This document shows positions 24,919-35,053 of a stretch of DNA of 64,000 bases, in pieces (the first letter of the stretch is position 1; each line of letters opens with the position of its first letter). The notes beneath the pieces were generated by a model. The model saw only the letters and a program-made list of their open reading frames with translations, was not told the DNA's origin and did no database searches. Source of the stretch: Actinomucor elegans (lineage: Eukaryota; Mucoromycota; Mucoromycetes; Mucorales; Mucoraceae). Made by a program: the position numbers and the translations under genes. The stretch is taken from contig JAMSLZ010000008.1 of the NCBI GenBank assembly GCA_026027325.1, positions 744,001-808,000 on the forward strand, in the 5' to 3' direction.

Positions 24919-24995
24919 GATCTTTCGGTTGATCTCAGTTTAATGTCACATCTGATGACTAGCACATGTTCGGAATGGACCTTTGCTTCTAATAG
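24919..24995 (-). repeat. Dispersed ~75 bp repeat, copy 1
   Basis: Reverse complement reads CTATTAGAAG at its start, then CCGAACATGTGCTAGTCATC, AGATGTGACATTAAACTGAG and ATCAACCGAAAGATC. This is close to the copies at 25081, 32035, 58731 and 63124. Confidence 0.7.
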
Positions 24996-25080
24996 AACGA
25001 CTACTTTACAGAATTACAATTAATATACTATAATTGAGTGATAGATTTTAAATTATTCGTATTTCATATGGCCTAGTAGA

Positions 25081-25160
25081 TCTAATGATCTTTCAATTGA
25101 TTTTGGTTCAATGTCGCATCTGATAAATGATCCGTACTCTGAAGAGTTAATTCATCTAAT
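25081..25160 (-). repeat. Dispersed ~75 bp repeat, copy 2
   Basis: Reverse complement shares ATTAGATGAATTAAC at one end, CATTTATCAGATGCGACATT in the middle and AAAATCAATTGAAAGATC at the other end with the family. Confidence 0.7.
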
Positions 25161-25844
25161 CAAAGCGCTATTTTACTAGTTCACAATCAGTGTATTATAT
25201 GTTTATGACTAACATTAAATAACATAGCATTTTCATTATTAAACAAGATTTACTGATTTATAAATCTTCTCTTAACTGACCCTGGATAAAAAATAAATGT
25301 TTCATATGCTTATTATTTGACCAAGCTATAAATGATTTATTACTTTTACTAAATACTTTCATTCAACTATAGCATGATGGATGCAGTAATAGAATAGCTG
25401 GCTTATATGAGATGTTCTAATTTCATATCTCTATATAAATAACTACTCTTATTGCTCCAATATTACATCTGTTTAATACTTTTTTTTGGTACTAAGTCAA
25501 GGAAAAGAATCGCAACCAGGGTTCGATGCCTTACTGGGACAGTGAATAGCTCTGATTAGTGCTCTGTATTCAAAACGGCTTTCTACTATATTTAATAAAA
25601 CTTTGAATCTACTGCAGTTTTTTTTTTTGGAATTATAATCTTCTTAAGTTAATGCATGGTATATTTTCTTTAGATAGCCTAGTTACTAACAGAAGTTATT
25701 ATCATTCATACAACAAGTGAGTGCAAGTATAAGGATTTATTTAGTGCAAACATCATGGGGAATAGTTGATATAATATACAATTTCAAATGTAATGTAGGC
25801 TAAAAGCAGAGGATGGTACGGATTTTAAAGTTAGCGTCTATTGC

Positions 25845-27194
25845 TTACACTGTTGCTAACGCTTCCTTTTGCATCGATTCTATTCGCTGTTTGACGTGAA
25901 GCAATTCTTTTTTATCTATACAAAAAGTCTCTATTGTCTTCTTTTGTCGATTATCATGAATGGCGTTGTGAATGTGCCTTTGCTCTAGAGTCTCTTCACT
26001 GACAGAATGAAACCAAATGTTGTTCATTCTATGTCGTGCAGATGAATGCTGCTGCTCGTGCGACTTGCCATCATTGTTATTTGGCTCCAACCGCAACTTT
26101 CTTGTAATTGCTTCTTGAGCTCTTGATGCTTTGAGATTTCCTCCTCGCGTATCTGTGCAAGTGAGTAAGGACTCCCACAAAACAATAGGAATATCTTTAT
26201 CAAGTTGCCTTGAGGTAACTTCCAGCTTCTGTAAATCTAAGCAGTTTTCAACAACACTAAGCAAAAATGGATCCATATTCTCTTTTTCAGCCGCTGGTGT
26301 TATACGTATAAAAAGACTTTGGAGTTTTGTTGCATGCATAGCTATAGTTGAAAGTATTTGAGGCCCATCACAACGAACAGAGAGGTACTTTAATTGTCGT
26401 CCGTAGGCGCGGATGGTGTAACATAGCGTTTCTTCTGAAATGGCAGGCACAGCAATGGTCAGATGAGTAATGGCTGGGCAATATTGAGGAATCATATGCA
26501 CCATGATCCCATTAACAGACTCGTATTTATTGCGATTAGATCCTAGTTCAATATGAGTGATTTGAGAGAAAAAAGAGGGTACAATTGCTTTTTCCGTAAA
26601 GTCGGTCCATATATAAGATACGCGTTTCAATAACGGGTTGTTCCAGTTACTGGGTGGGTTACCATGATTATTTGTTGTGATCTTAGAATTCAGAATTTTA
26701 TCTTTGCAAAGACCAGTTTTCAATGCCCCTAAATAAGCAACGGATCTACTTGTTGATGGTTGAATGGTCGAAGCATAGATGATATGGCAGTATTTGAACT
26801 CGACATGGCTAACACATGGCAGAATTGAAACGATTTCGTGAATACTACTAGTTGTTATTGCAGGGCAGTCGCAAAACGTTAACAGCTCTATCTTTGTCTG
26901 AGTACCGATAATTTTCAGCAAGTCTTGGACACGCCAACGGTTTCCATTTTGCTTTGATCGAAGTGTCAAGTGTTTCGTGTTTTTCAGTATTACATTCTTC
27001 AGAAAAAGATTATTTTCTACGCCTTGTTGGAGCTGTCGAATATGAGTAAGGCAACCCAACTCCAGGTGCGTATAAAGGGAGGGTGTAATTGCAGTATACA
27101 AGTACTTGCTGGTTATAGAAACCTGATGTATATCGTATCTGGATACGTGTTCTTGAATTTGCTCCAGAATTTCTAAAGGTATTTTATCAAGCAT
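25845..27194 (-). CDS. F-box protein with leucine-rich-repeat-like body
   Basis: A single uninterrupted ORF of 449 residues. The N terminus LDKIPLEILEQIQEHVSRYD followed by IHQVSITSKYLYTAITPSLY is a typical F-box, which binds Skp1 in SCF ligases. The body has LRR-like beta-strand spacing (VILKNTKHLTLRS, IELLTFCDCPAIT, VSHVEFKYCHI, ITHIELGS, LKYLSVRCDGPQ, LQSLFIRITP, LQKLEVTS). The C-terminal 100 residues are polar and end in a helix (KKELLHVKQRIESMQKEAL). Mucoralean genomes carry many such F-box/LRR genes of unknown substrate, so no orthology is claimed. The lack of introns contrasts with most neighbours. Confidence 0.82.
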   Translation of the reverse strand: MLDKIPLEILEQIQEHVSRYDIHQVSITSKYLYTAITPSLYTHLELGCLTHIRQLQQGVENNLFLKNVILKNTKHLTLRSKQNGNRWRVQDLLKIIGTQTKIELLTFCDCPAITTSSIHEIVSILPCVSHVEFKYCHIIYASTIQPSTSRSVAYLGALKTGLCKDKILNSKITTNNHGNPPSNWNNPLLKRVSYIWTDFTEKAIVPSFFSQITHIELGSNRNKYESVNGIMVHMIPQYCPAITHLTIAVPAISEETLCYTIRAYGRQLKYLSVRCDGPQILSTIAMHATKLQSLFIRITPAAEKENMDPFLLSVVENCLDLQKLEVTSRQLDKDIPIVLWESLLTCTDTRGGNLKASRAQEAITRKLRLEPNNNDGKSHEQQHSSARHRMNNIWFHSVSEETLEQRHIHNAIHDNRQKKTIETFCIDKKELLHVKQRIESMQKEALATV

Positions 27195-27903
27195 TTGAAA
27201 GAGACTACTGAGAAAAGGGAAAATAGAATGGCCATGATCGTTTCATATTCAATTTAAAGACAAAACGCATTGTTTTGGCTGCATACGGATCAGTTGGTAC
27301 TACATACCCTTTGTGATACTTGAGCTAGAGTACAGGTGGACATATTAGACTGTTGCTACTCGTGTTTAGCCAACAATCGATCATGTATATATGAAATAAA
27401 TCGAATTATGAATATTTACAATAGTTTGTTGAGTACTTAATTGCATAGCCTTAAATATGGATATAGAATATATTTAGTGGTTAAGCCTTTGTGCACCGTA
27501 ATGACATTTAATCTGTGATAGGAAGTAGCTTCTTAAAAGGCAAAGTAATACAATCAGAAGAATGTCTTCGGAATGAAACAGGTGGTTCACTTTCCTTCTA
27601 TGGTCCTACAATAGGCTGTTGGCTTAAAAGCATCGGCATAAAACCTCCTGTTATAATTCATTGTTCTGCAAGTTAAACAGTAGATAAACATTAGAGCAAA
27701 GAAAGTATTCATTCTCGACATTTTATTGTTTATCAACTATTGTTATATTGTTTTATTTTAGCATGAACACTTTTAATATTAAATGAAGAATAAGTAATGA
27801 GTTTGTAGAACAGTGCGTCAATGAAAAAGGCAAAGTTTTGGCACCGCCACTTGTAGGTATCAGGTACTAACCTTTCCAGTATTCAGTATTGCTGGACAAT
27901 GTA

Positions 27904-27937
<34 letters not shown>

Positions 27938-28804
27938 GGATCTATGTATGTACTTTTAAATAAAAGCAGGGTGTATTGAATAAGAAGGTAATACTTAACT
28001 TATAAGTAAGCACTACTTTTATATAACAAACACTGAAACGCTATTGTTAAATATCTTTTAAAATCTAAGAACTAAGAGCTATCTTTGATCAAGATTATTA
28101 TAATATGAAGAATTGCAAATCAGTACTATTTTGGTTGACGCTGTAATATAGGTATCCGCCAAGCCCGCATGCTCCCTCTACCTGTTTGAATTAAGGTTCA
28201 CTATTTAACCAAAGCTCGTGTATGAAACCATTCATTAACCAACGCGAGTAATAGTTCAAATGTGTAGCAATTTATTTACTACTCTTCAGACATGACATCC
28301 TATTTCTGCAGGCGCCCTTTTATTTTATATACCCTGTCCATCTCGATGTCTTGAAACTGACCTCCTGTTTCTATAGCGTCTCACAATGTTAATTGCATTC
28401 AAAACAAACATGTCTATATTATAGTAATGAGGTTCAATTGGGTAACTAGGATGCTACGGTAGATTTAGTTCAGAAATAGTATGTTCCGAATAACTATTGA
28501 AACTTTTCTGGTAAGAAATATAGTATGTCACAGAGAAATAGGCTCTATCTACTGTTATGATAAACAAAAACGTAGGAAAGCCTCCTAAAGGACATGCTTT
28601 ACGAACTAGACAACTGCTAACTTGAAATAGACTTTTATTCATGACCCTTAACAATCGTTCTCAAATATCCTTTATCAGTTAATTAATGTCTCTAAATACA
28701 AACAAAACCCAATGTGAACCAAAAGTAACATAGGCATATAGTAATTATTCGAGGAATTCATAGAAACATATCACGAAAATTAAAAACTAGAAAAAGGCAA
28801 AAAG
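27195..28804. other. Intergenic, AT-rich with long poly(A)
   Basis: No gene recognised. A 31-nt A run lies at 27905-27935. The small ORF at 28454-28654 has no features. The left end is the F-box gene's promoter. Confidence 0.55.
28799..28803 (-). terminator. RNA polymerase III terminator of tRNA-Ala
   Basis: Five T residues on the minus strand begin one base after the tRNA discriminator base, the usual Pol III stop signal. Confidence 0.75.
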
Positions 28805-28877
28805 TGGAGAAGCTGGGCGTCGATCCCAGTGCCTCTCGCATGCTAAGCGAGCGCTCTACCATTTGAGCTACATCCCC
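28805..28877 (-). tRNA. tRNA-Ala(AGC)
   Basis: 73 nt on the minus strand, no intron. The 5' end is GGGGATGTAGCTCAAATGG with a D-arm, the anticodon loop is CTTAGCATG (anticodon AGC), and the T-arm is CTGGG ATCGACG CCCAG. The acceptor stem has the G3-U70 wobble that marks alanine tRNAs, with one T-T mismatch at pair 6-67. Discriminator base is A. Confidence 0.93.
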
Positions 28878-29423
28878 TTATAGTAAGAAAACCACAAATG
28901 TAATTTTGGCTCCAATCTAAAATCTTTGTTTTTAAAAGACCGCTACACGAATGGGCCTTTTTAATTGGATAATCCATGTTGTTTGTAATACATGTACTAC
29001 TTTAACCTTGACTAGATCTCCGATTATCTCTATTTATCGATTTTGATTTTCCATGTTGCATCTATTAGTACTACTTTTGACTCTTAATGATTTCATTGTT
29101 TTTAATATCTTAATTTATGATCTTCAATAATCAAATGGATTCCTTTTACTTACCAGTTTGGTGATATACGCTGAACGAGAACAATGCTTTTCCACGAAAA
29201 ATATCACTGAACCAAAAAGCACAACTAAATTAGGAATATAGTCAAGAAGTAAAATTTTGACAGGTAGACTGACAAATTTACTATACAATAGCTGGTTTAT
29301 AAAAAAAAATGGTTATTAATAGGTTCTTTATTTTCAAGAAACTATTGAGACAATGAATAATGAATGTATACATGAAGATATGTTTATGAGTGTGCTTTTT
29401 CTTCTTTCTTTTTCTCTATAGGT
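28878..29423. other. Intergenic, no gene seen
   Basis: AT-rich spacer between the aspartokinase 3' end and tRNA-Ala. It probably includes the aspartokinase 3' UTR; nothing else was recognised. Confidence 0.6.
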
Positions 29424-31187
29424 TTATTCTAAAGCTAATTTAACAGAAGGTAATACAAGTTTACCACGTTTACTCAAGAGTTGATCATGGATAACATTCA
29501 TAGCAGTAATTGCACTGCGTTCATCAATAACGCAAGAGATATTAATTTCAGAAGAGCCTTGAGAGATCATTTCAATATTCACACCAGCAGAAGCCAAGGT
29601 GCTAAACATCATACCAGCAATACCAACCATGTTTTTCATTTGTTTTCCAACAAGTGAAAGAATAGCAAGATCTTTAATAACATCAACCTAATAACAAACC
29701 ATTAAAATCTGTCTTTTATATAATACAAAAGCATACTTGCCCTTCCAACTGCACGCAAATCGGCAATGACATGATCCAGCTCTTTATCTGTGCTATCTTC
29801 ACCAAGGGCCATAGATACGTGAACTTCGGAAGTGGAAATAAGATCAACCACCACACCATATCGGTCCAAAGTAGAGAAAATCTTGGCAAAGAAACCGTGA
29901 CTTACACTCTTACGGTTAGAGTGCACGTTAAGAACAATGACATGGTCCTTGATAGTAACAGCAGTAGGGTATTTTCGAGATAAATCCAAAGAATAACCAT
30001 TCTCGGCCAATACTTTGGGAGAATGAGGTGGTGTAGAAGTACCATCTTTGGCAACGATATCAGTAGGAAAGATAATGGTACCTTGACCGCGAGGATTTTC
30101 AACGTTCTTGATGCGGATGGGGATATGAGAGCGAATGACTTGTTCCATGGTAAAAGGATGAATGACTTCAGAACCATAGTAGGTCAATTCAGAAGCTTCT
30201 TCGGGTGTAATAATGGGTAAAAGACGAGCAGACTTGACCTTGCGAGGATCAGCCGTAAAAATACCGTCTACTTCCTTCCAAATTTGAAGTTCTTCAGCGC
30301 CTAATCCAACAGCAGTAAGAGCTGCACAAAGATCAGTGTAACCACGGCCTACAGAACTCAACAAACTTCCAGGGACAATACCAAAGAAACCTATTATCAA
30401 AGCATAATCAGCGATATTGCTTCAATAGCGCAAAGCAAAATAACTTACCAGTAACAACAGGCACTTTGTCTCCACATTGCTCTACAGCTTGAGCCATCTT
30501 GGCTGCAAGATAATCATAAAATTCTTGATCTAATTTTTCAAAATCACGATCAATGATGTTTTCAAGAGAAACAAACTGAGCATCCACGTCCTAAATGTAC
30601 CCAATCTTGTTAGCACCTGGCGATTACAATCATGAACAAATAATAACTTACTCTATCTTGCAAAACTGCAGCAACGATTCTACAAGAGAGCTTTTCACCA
30701 ACACCAATAATGATATCTTTAGATCTAGGAGAAATTTCATTGATGATCTGAGCAGCTTCCAAGAATGACCGTAACTTGTCACAATCAGCTCTAATATCGT
30801 CTTCCAATTCCTTTCTAATCTCATCATTGTGAACCATTTCAATAGCGACTGCAAGATGGTCTTCTAATAGCGCTGATACAATTTCTAAATATTCTTTGGA
30901 TCCTGGTTTTAAAGCATCATTGGCAGCACGAATAAGTCGATTGGTAGTTCCAGTTTGCTTGTCTTTTCCACTTCTTGCTGAACAAACCACAACAAGACGG
31001 TTTTGTTTAACGTATTCTCTGTAAAGAAAAAACCAATCAATGATATGTTACTGAAGCAAACTTTCAAATCTTACTTGATAACTTCGTTGGCAATGTTGTC
31101 TAAAAATTTACCAACACTGGTTCCTCCAAACTTTTGAACCACCCAAGGAAGACTGGGCAAATTTTTATAAGTATAGGTACGAACCAT
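29424..31187 (-). CDS. HOM3: Aspartokinase (aspartate kinase)
   Basis: Exons 31187-31075, 31018-30652, 30590-30449, 30390-29741 and 29687-29424; about 511 residues. It catalyses ATP-dependent phosphorylation of aspartate, the first step toward threonine, methionine and isoleucine. Visible blocks: kinase signature KFGGTSVGK (residues 19-27), LVVVCSARSG, VPVVTGFFG, SSVGRGYTDLCAALTAVGLG, EELQIWKEVDGIFTADPR and TYYGSEVIHPFTMEQ. Two C-terminal ACT regions follow (VLNVHSNRKSVSHGFFAKIF and MVGIAGMMFSTLASAGVNIE), which bind threonine in fungal enzymes. The last intron uses a GC donor (AGG|GCAAGT) instead of GT; it is required to keep VGRVDVIKDLAIL in frame. Confidence 0.94.
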
Positions 31188-31860
31188 TTGTTTTGTTTTG
31201 TTTTGTTTTATATGTAAAAAAAAAAAAAAGAGAAGAGAAAAGAAGGGAAAGAGAAAAAAAAATTTGACCTCTTAAGTTACCGGAAGGAAAAAAAGGTGAG
31301 TCAACTTGACATTAAACTGACCAATGTTAAAGCATACTTTTTGCAGATCCGCTTATCAATAATCGAATAGATCCCTGAGCCCTCCACCCCCCAGTCACAC
31401 ACAAGACCCTTTTAAGTTAATATATATACCTCTTATAGTATTACTTAAGTTCGGGCAGACTGCTGCATTAAACCCAGTGTACACTTACTAGCGTTCAGGA
31501 TGTTTAATAAAAGACTTAAGAGCTTCCCTTACTCCCAATTACCAGGACACTTTTTTCTTTGAAAACGCAAATGATAAAACACCGCCAACATCCAATAATA
31601 GATGCTAAGGTAATTCATTGAATCTAATTGGTATAGACTAATAGCCTTACTTACGTTGAATATATATAGTTGTCACGGGACACCATTACGCTCAGGTAAA
31701 TGCCACTACTATTGGCCAGTAGCAATAAGAACACGGTCCCGCCTTATCATTAAGCCGAGATTTTAATAGCTATTTGATTTAGGAAGTCTATGAATTTGAT
31801 AAATGTGAATAATACATTTCATACGACAAAAATATTACTATAGTTTTTTTTATGTTAAAC

Positions 31861-31925
31861 TAGGTGCAACAGTTCATTTTGTGCATGGAATATTAATCAG
31901 ACGACATTTTACCAAGATTGGCTTG
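31861..31925 (+). repeat. Dispersed ~75 bp repeat, copy 3
   Basis: Shares TGCAACAGTTCATTTTG, GGAATATTAATCAGACGAC and ATTTTACCAAGATTGG with the copy at 58731. Confidence 0.6.
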
Positions 31926-32034
31926 GCTGAGCTATACATCTAATCATTGTGCAAAATGCATATAATTTACTGTCAGTCAGTAATGGGCAGTATAGTTGTC
32001 GTCTATTATTAAAATAATGATTATATTATATGCA

Positions 32035-32095
32035 GTGGTTCTTTCTAAACATATACTAGTTATCTGATGCACTATTTGACCAAATTTGACCGACA
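32035..32095 (+). repeat. Dispersed ~75 bp repeat, copy 4
   Basis: Reads TGGTTCTTTCTAAACATATA, CTAGTTATCTGATGCACTAT and TTGACCAAATTTGACC, matching the family over most of its length. Confidence 0.65.
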
Positions 32096-33289
32096 TGTTT
32101 AAAGTATAGCGATTTATTCAAAGATTGCATATATGTACCAAAGGCTCTCAATTTAACCCCTGTCATTTTTTTTAACGTTCATATAGATCTGTTATACCAG
32201 AGAGTATGTAACTATACTTTTTTAATATAAGATACCTGAGTTACAATTGCATTTCAAAAGAATCCAGAAACCTGCTTTTTTTGCAGAGATGGATCACTGA
32301 AGTATTTTTTGTTACTATTTGATGAGTAACCAAATTTTACGCAAACTGCGTTAATGTAATTTTTGCATATCGAAACTTATTTGGTACTAAAAGGGGATCA
32401 AAGCGCATGTCAAAACTTTTTCCTCGATTTTAAACGGACTACAGGAATTAGTGTTGAGTTTCCGATATCCAATAAAGCCCGAAAAATGTTATAGCAGGAT
32501 ACCTTGATTGCATTTATGAACAGCATTAAATGTACATTAAAGACTTAATTTATAATTCAGCTTTGTAAATGCCTGTATAGAGTACATATTTGCGCTTTCC
32601 TTGTTCTATCATGACCCGAGCTAGAATTTTAAATGGCGCAGTGCTGCCAGACCAAGTGCCAAATGTTTACCAAGTTACTAAAGCACTTTGGTATTATTTT
32701 TGATTTTATGGTACTTTCAGTCGTTTGTTATTGCAGTTTATTGACCCACTTTTTATTATCAAGATTCTTTTAAAAGCATATACTCGTACCTAATAAGCTA
32801 GAAATTGTAAAAAGCCCATATATAAGTACAGCTGTTAATCGATACGTAATATATATCCATTGTACAGTAGTTTAACAAAGATTCTAATGAATTTGGGAAC
32901 TTGTCATACATTTATAATACTAATCGGATGCGATGTTTGACGGGGATCACTTGAAAGATCTATTGGCCTATGGATCTAGTTTACACATTAGCCAGTCTTA
33001 TGTTTGCGCTACGCTTGTTTGGTTGTTATCACTTCTGAGGGCTCTTTGGAGGCTTTGCTGTGGGCCTCCAGGTAGAGGAGAGGGTCTTGCATCTACTCCA
33101 AATTTTCGTTTAGACCTCTACTCTGCTGTGATAAATAAAAACATGGAACAGAGATGAGTTGTATTCCAGTTTTTCGATAGGTTAATGATCGCGAATTAAT
33201 CTCAAGTTTCAATATGTATATTAATTGCAAATCCTGTAAGACATGTTATACACTTTTTCCTATGGTCAAACGCTCGTGTTTTATACTAT

Positions 33290-33500
33290 TGATGTGATTT
33301 ATGCTTTTATTTTAAACCAAGGTAAGTGGTTTTTATATGGATCCAATTGCATACTTATACTATCTAGCGTGTTACATCCTTTTCTAGGACATATTATGTG
33401 TTTCTATTGCAGTCAAGGTTCATGCCTTATACTACGAAGCATGTTGCATGCTTTTATTATGCGCCAAGCTATATGCTCATATTATGAGCCATGTTTCGTT
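33290..33500 (+). repeat. Degenerate tandem repeat, about 71-76 bp unit
   Basis: Three related units begin near 33293 (TGATTTATGCTTTTATTTTA), 33369 (TGTTACATCCTTTTCTAGG) and 33440 (TGTTGCATGCTTTTATTATG). The copies are diverged and span an ORF with no known domain. Confidence 0.45.
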
Positions 33501-33638
33501 CTAGGGAGCACAGGCCTTCAGTCTTTCTTTGTACTATAATTACGCAGTTATTTCACCACAGCCAGACTAAATCTTTCTGAATTCGATGAATAAATGCGGC
33601 ATTTTTATCAAGCGATTCTAGCATATGTCCTTTAGTTA

Positions 33639-33911
33639 ATGGCCTGTGCGTCAAAAAACACTTCTGATGCAGATTCATCATCGTTTACTTTCGACGCATT
33701 ATATACAAACAAGACTCTTGCAAATTTCAATCACTTAAAAGGTATAGTTGCATCAGTCATTGGATTCCAACTTATCATAGGCGATATTTCAAGCTACATG
33801 AAGATGTTAGCTATGCTCCGTAAGAAAGCGACCATGAGGTGCAAAATGGTGGCTTCAGGTGTAACAGACATTCAGGATGAAGGAGGTGTGGTAAGGATGC
33901 GAATAGAATGA
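33639..33911 (+). CDS. Hypothetical ORF of 90 residues, doubtful
   Basis: An ATG-initiated ORF (ASKNTSDADSSSFTFDALYT, IVASVIGFQLIIGDISSYMK, then a basic KKATMRCKM stretch) in otherwise non-coding DNA. It has no recognised domain, no splice context and no conserved neighbour. It could be a relic, a lineage-specific gene, or chance. Confidence 0.22.
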   Translation: MACASKNTSDADSSSFTFDALYTNKTLANFNHLKGIVASVIGFQLIIGDISSYMKMLAMLRKKATMRCKMVASGVTDIQDEGGVVRMRIE

Positions 33912-35053
33912 TATGTTCAGAACTGAGAAGACCAAGGGTAGAAACATTTGATAATAACAGCCAACTGTGAAGTGGTAATCACTCTCTGGTGCTGAGTGGC
34001 AGGTTTGATAAATTGGACTAGCATATAATGTTGAATTGACACAATATCTTGAGTTTCATATATTAATTTTGTTGTCGATGTGCAATGACGATCATAGAAT
34101 ACTTCGTACTATATATTAAAAAAATTGTTCCTGCAGCTCCTTTTCTGCTCCTTTTCTTTGCTTTATGTTTTTCTTCTCGCATTTTAAAAGATAAATAGCG
34201 ATTGGCTATAAAAATCATTGATACCCATTCCCAAGGCGGGCATCCTGGGGTCTTGATGACCCTTTGCAAGTAAAAGGCGTCCATCTCGAAAATCGATGTA
34301 CTGGTGAAAGACATACGGATCGAAAAAGCTAGCGAGTTCTCTTTTACTATTGTGTTTCTATGTTGGCTTATTAACTTCATTCTTTGGAAGCACGGAATCT
34401 TAGTTCTTCTGGGGTCTATAAAGGCGATGATGATTTTCAGCTCAATCAAGCCCATTTAAAAAAGATTAAGAAAATAATGATAGCTTTGACAGTTACTTTA
34501 TCAAGTACTTTAATCTAATCATCAATAATATCATACCAAAGCAACTCGAAAATGATAATATACTGGATAACATATGAATAGTATACCAGATAGTTTATTG
34601 ATTACAACATTGAGCATTATTTATAAAAATTGCAAAATATATGACAATGCAGTGTAAATGCCATTCTATGAAAAAAAAATAGGTCATTACAATACAGTTC
34701 AAAGATGCTAGAGAGATGAGTAAGGTCATTGAAGCGCACAGATACTGAGACAATGAAGCACTGCAATACATTATAGAAGAGTCATGTTATACTTTTCGAT
34801 TCACACGTAATCTGGTTTTTACAGTGTTGATTGCGATCGTTCCTGTTTATAAGTGGTACAAGTACATCGAAACCCAAAGTTACATGATCTTACAACAATT
34901 TACTTAATTGATCGAAAAACTTTATCAATGAGGAGCTCTACCTTTTAAGATCAAACCGCTACCGGATAAAATGCTCCTTTTGAAACTCAACATATCAAGA
35001 GGAAAAAAAATAGTCAAGGCTTTTTGTTCTTTTTAACGCTATCAATAAACGAA

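Larger units (their letters stand above)
24144..25844. other. Intergenic, two copies of the dispersed repeat
   Basis: AT-rich spacer between convergent RasGEF and F-box genes. It carries an ATT microsatellite at 24219-24240, two minus-oriented copies of the dispersed repeat (24919-24995, 25081-25160) and an isolated perfect match to a tRNA B-box (GGTTCGATGCC, 25520-25530) without a convincing tRNA fold. No gene was seen. Confidence 0.55.
31188..35053. other. Gene-poor, repeat-bearing 3.9 kb region
   Basis: The longest gene-free stretch. It holds two clear copies of the dispersed repeat (31861-31925, 32035-32095), a weaker one near 32283-32340, a degenerate tandem array at 33290-33500, and isolated ORFs at 32933-33157, 33639-33911 (+) and 34063-34455 (-). 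The ORFs lack domains and splice support. It may contain decayed genes or mobile-element debris. The right end is the promoter of the Zn(II)2Cys6 gene. Confidence 0.5.

Noticed and set aside
25520..25530. Perfect tRNA B-box word suggesting a tRNA or SINE
   Set aside because: No matching A-box, acceptor or anticodon stem could be drawn around it; kept only as a note.
32933..33157. 74-codon ORF with a GC-richer segment
   Set aside because: Contains a hydrophobic Leu/Trp stretch but no domain, homology cue or splice support.
34063..34455. 130-codon minus-strand ORF in the gene-poor region
   Set aside because: No domain or splice context, and the plus strand is about equally open over the same stretch, so coding cannot be assigned.
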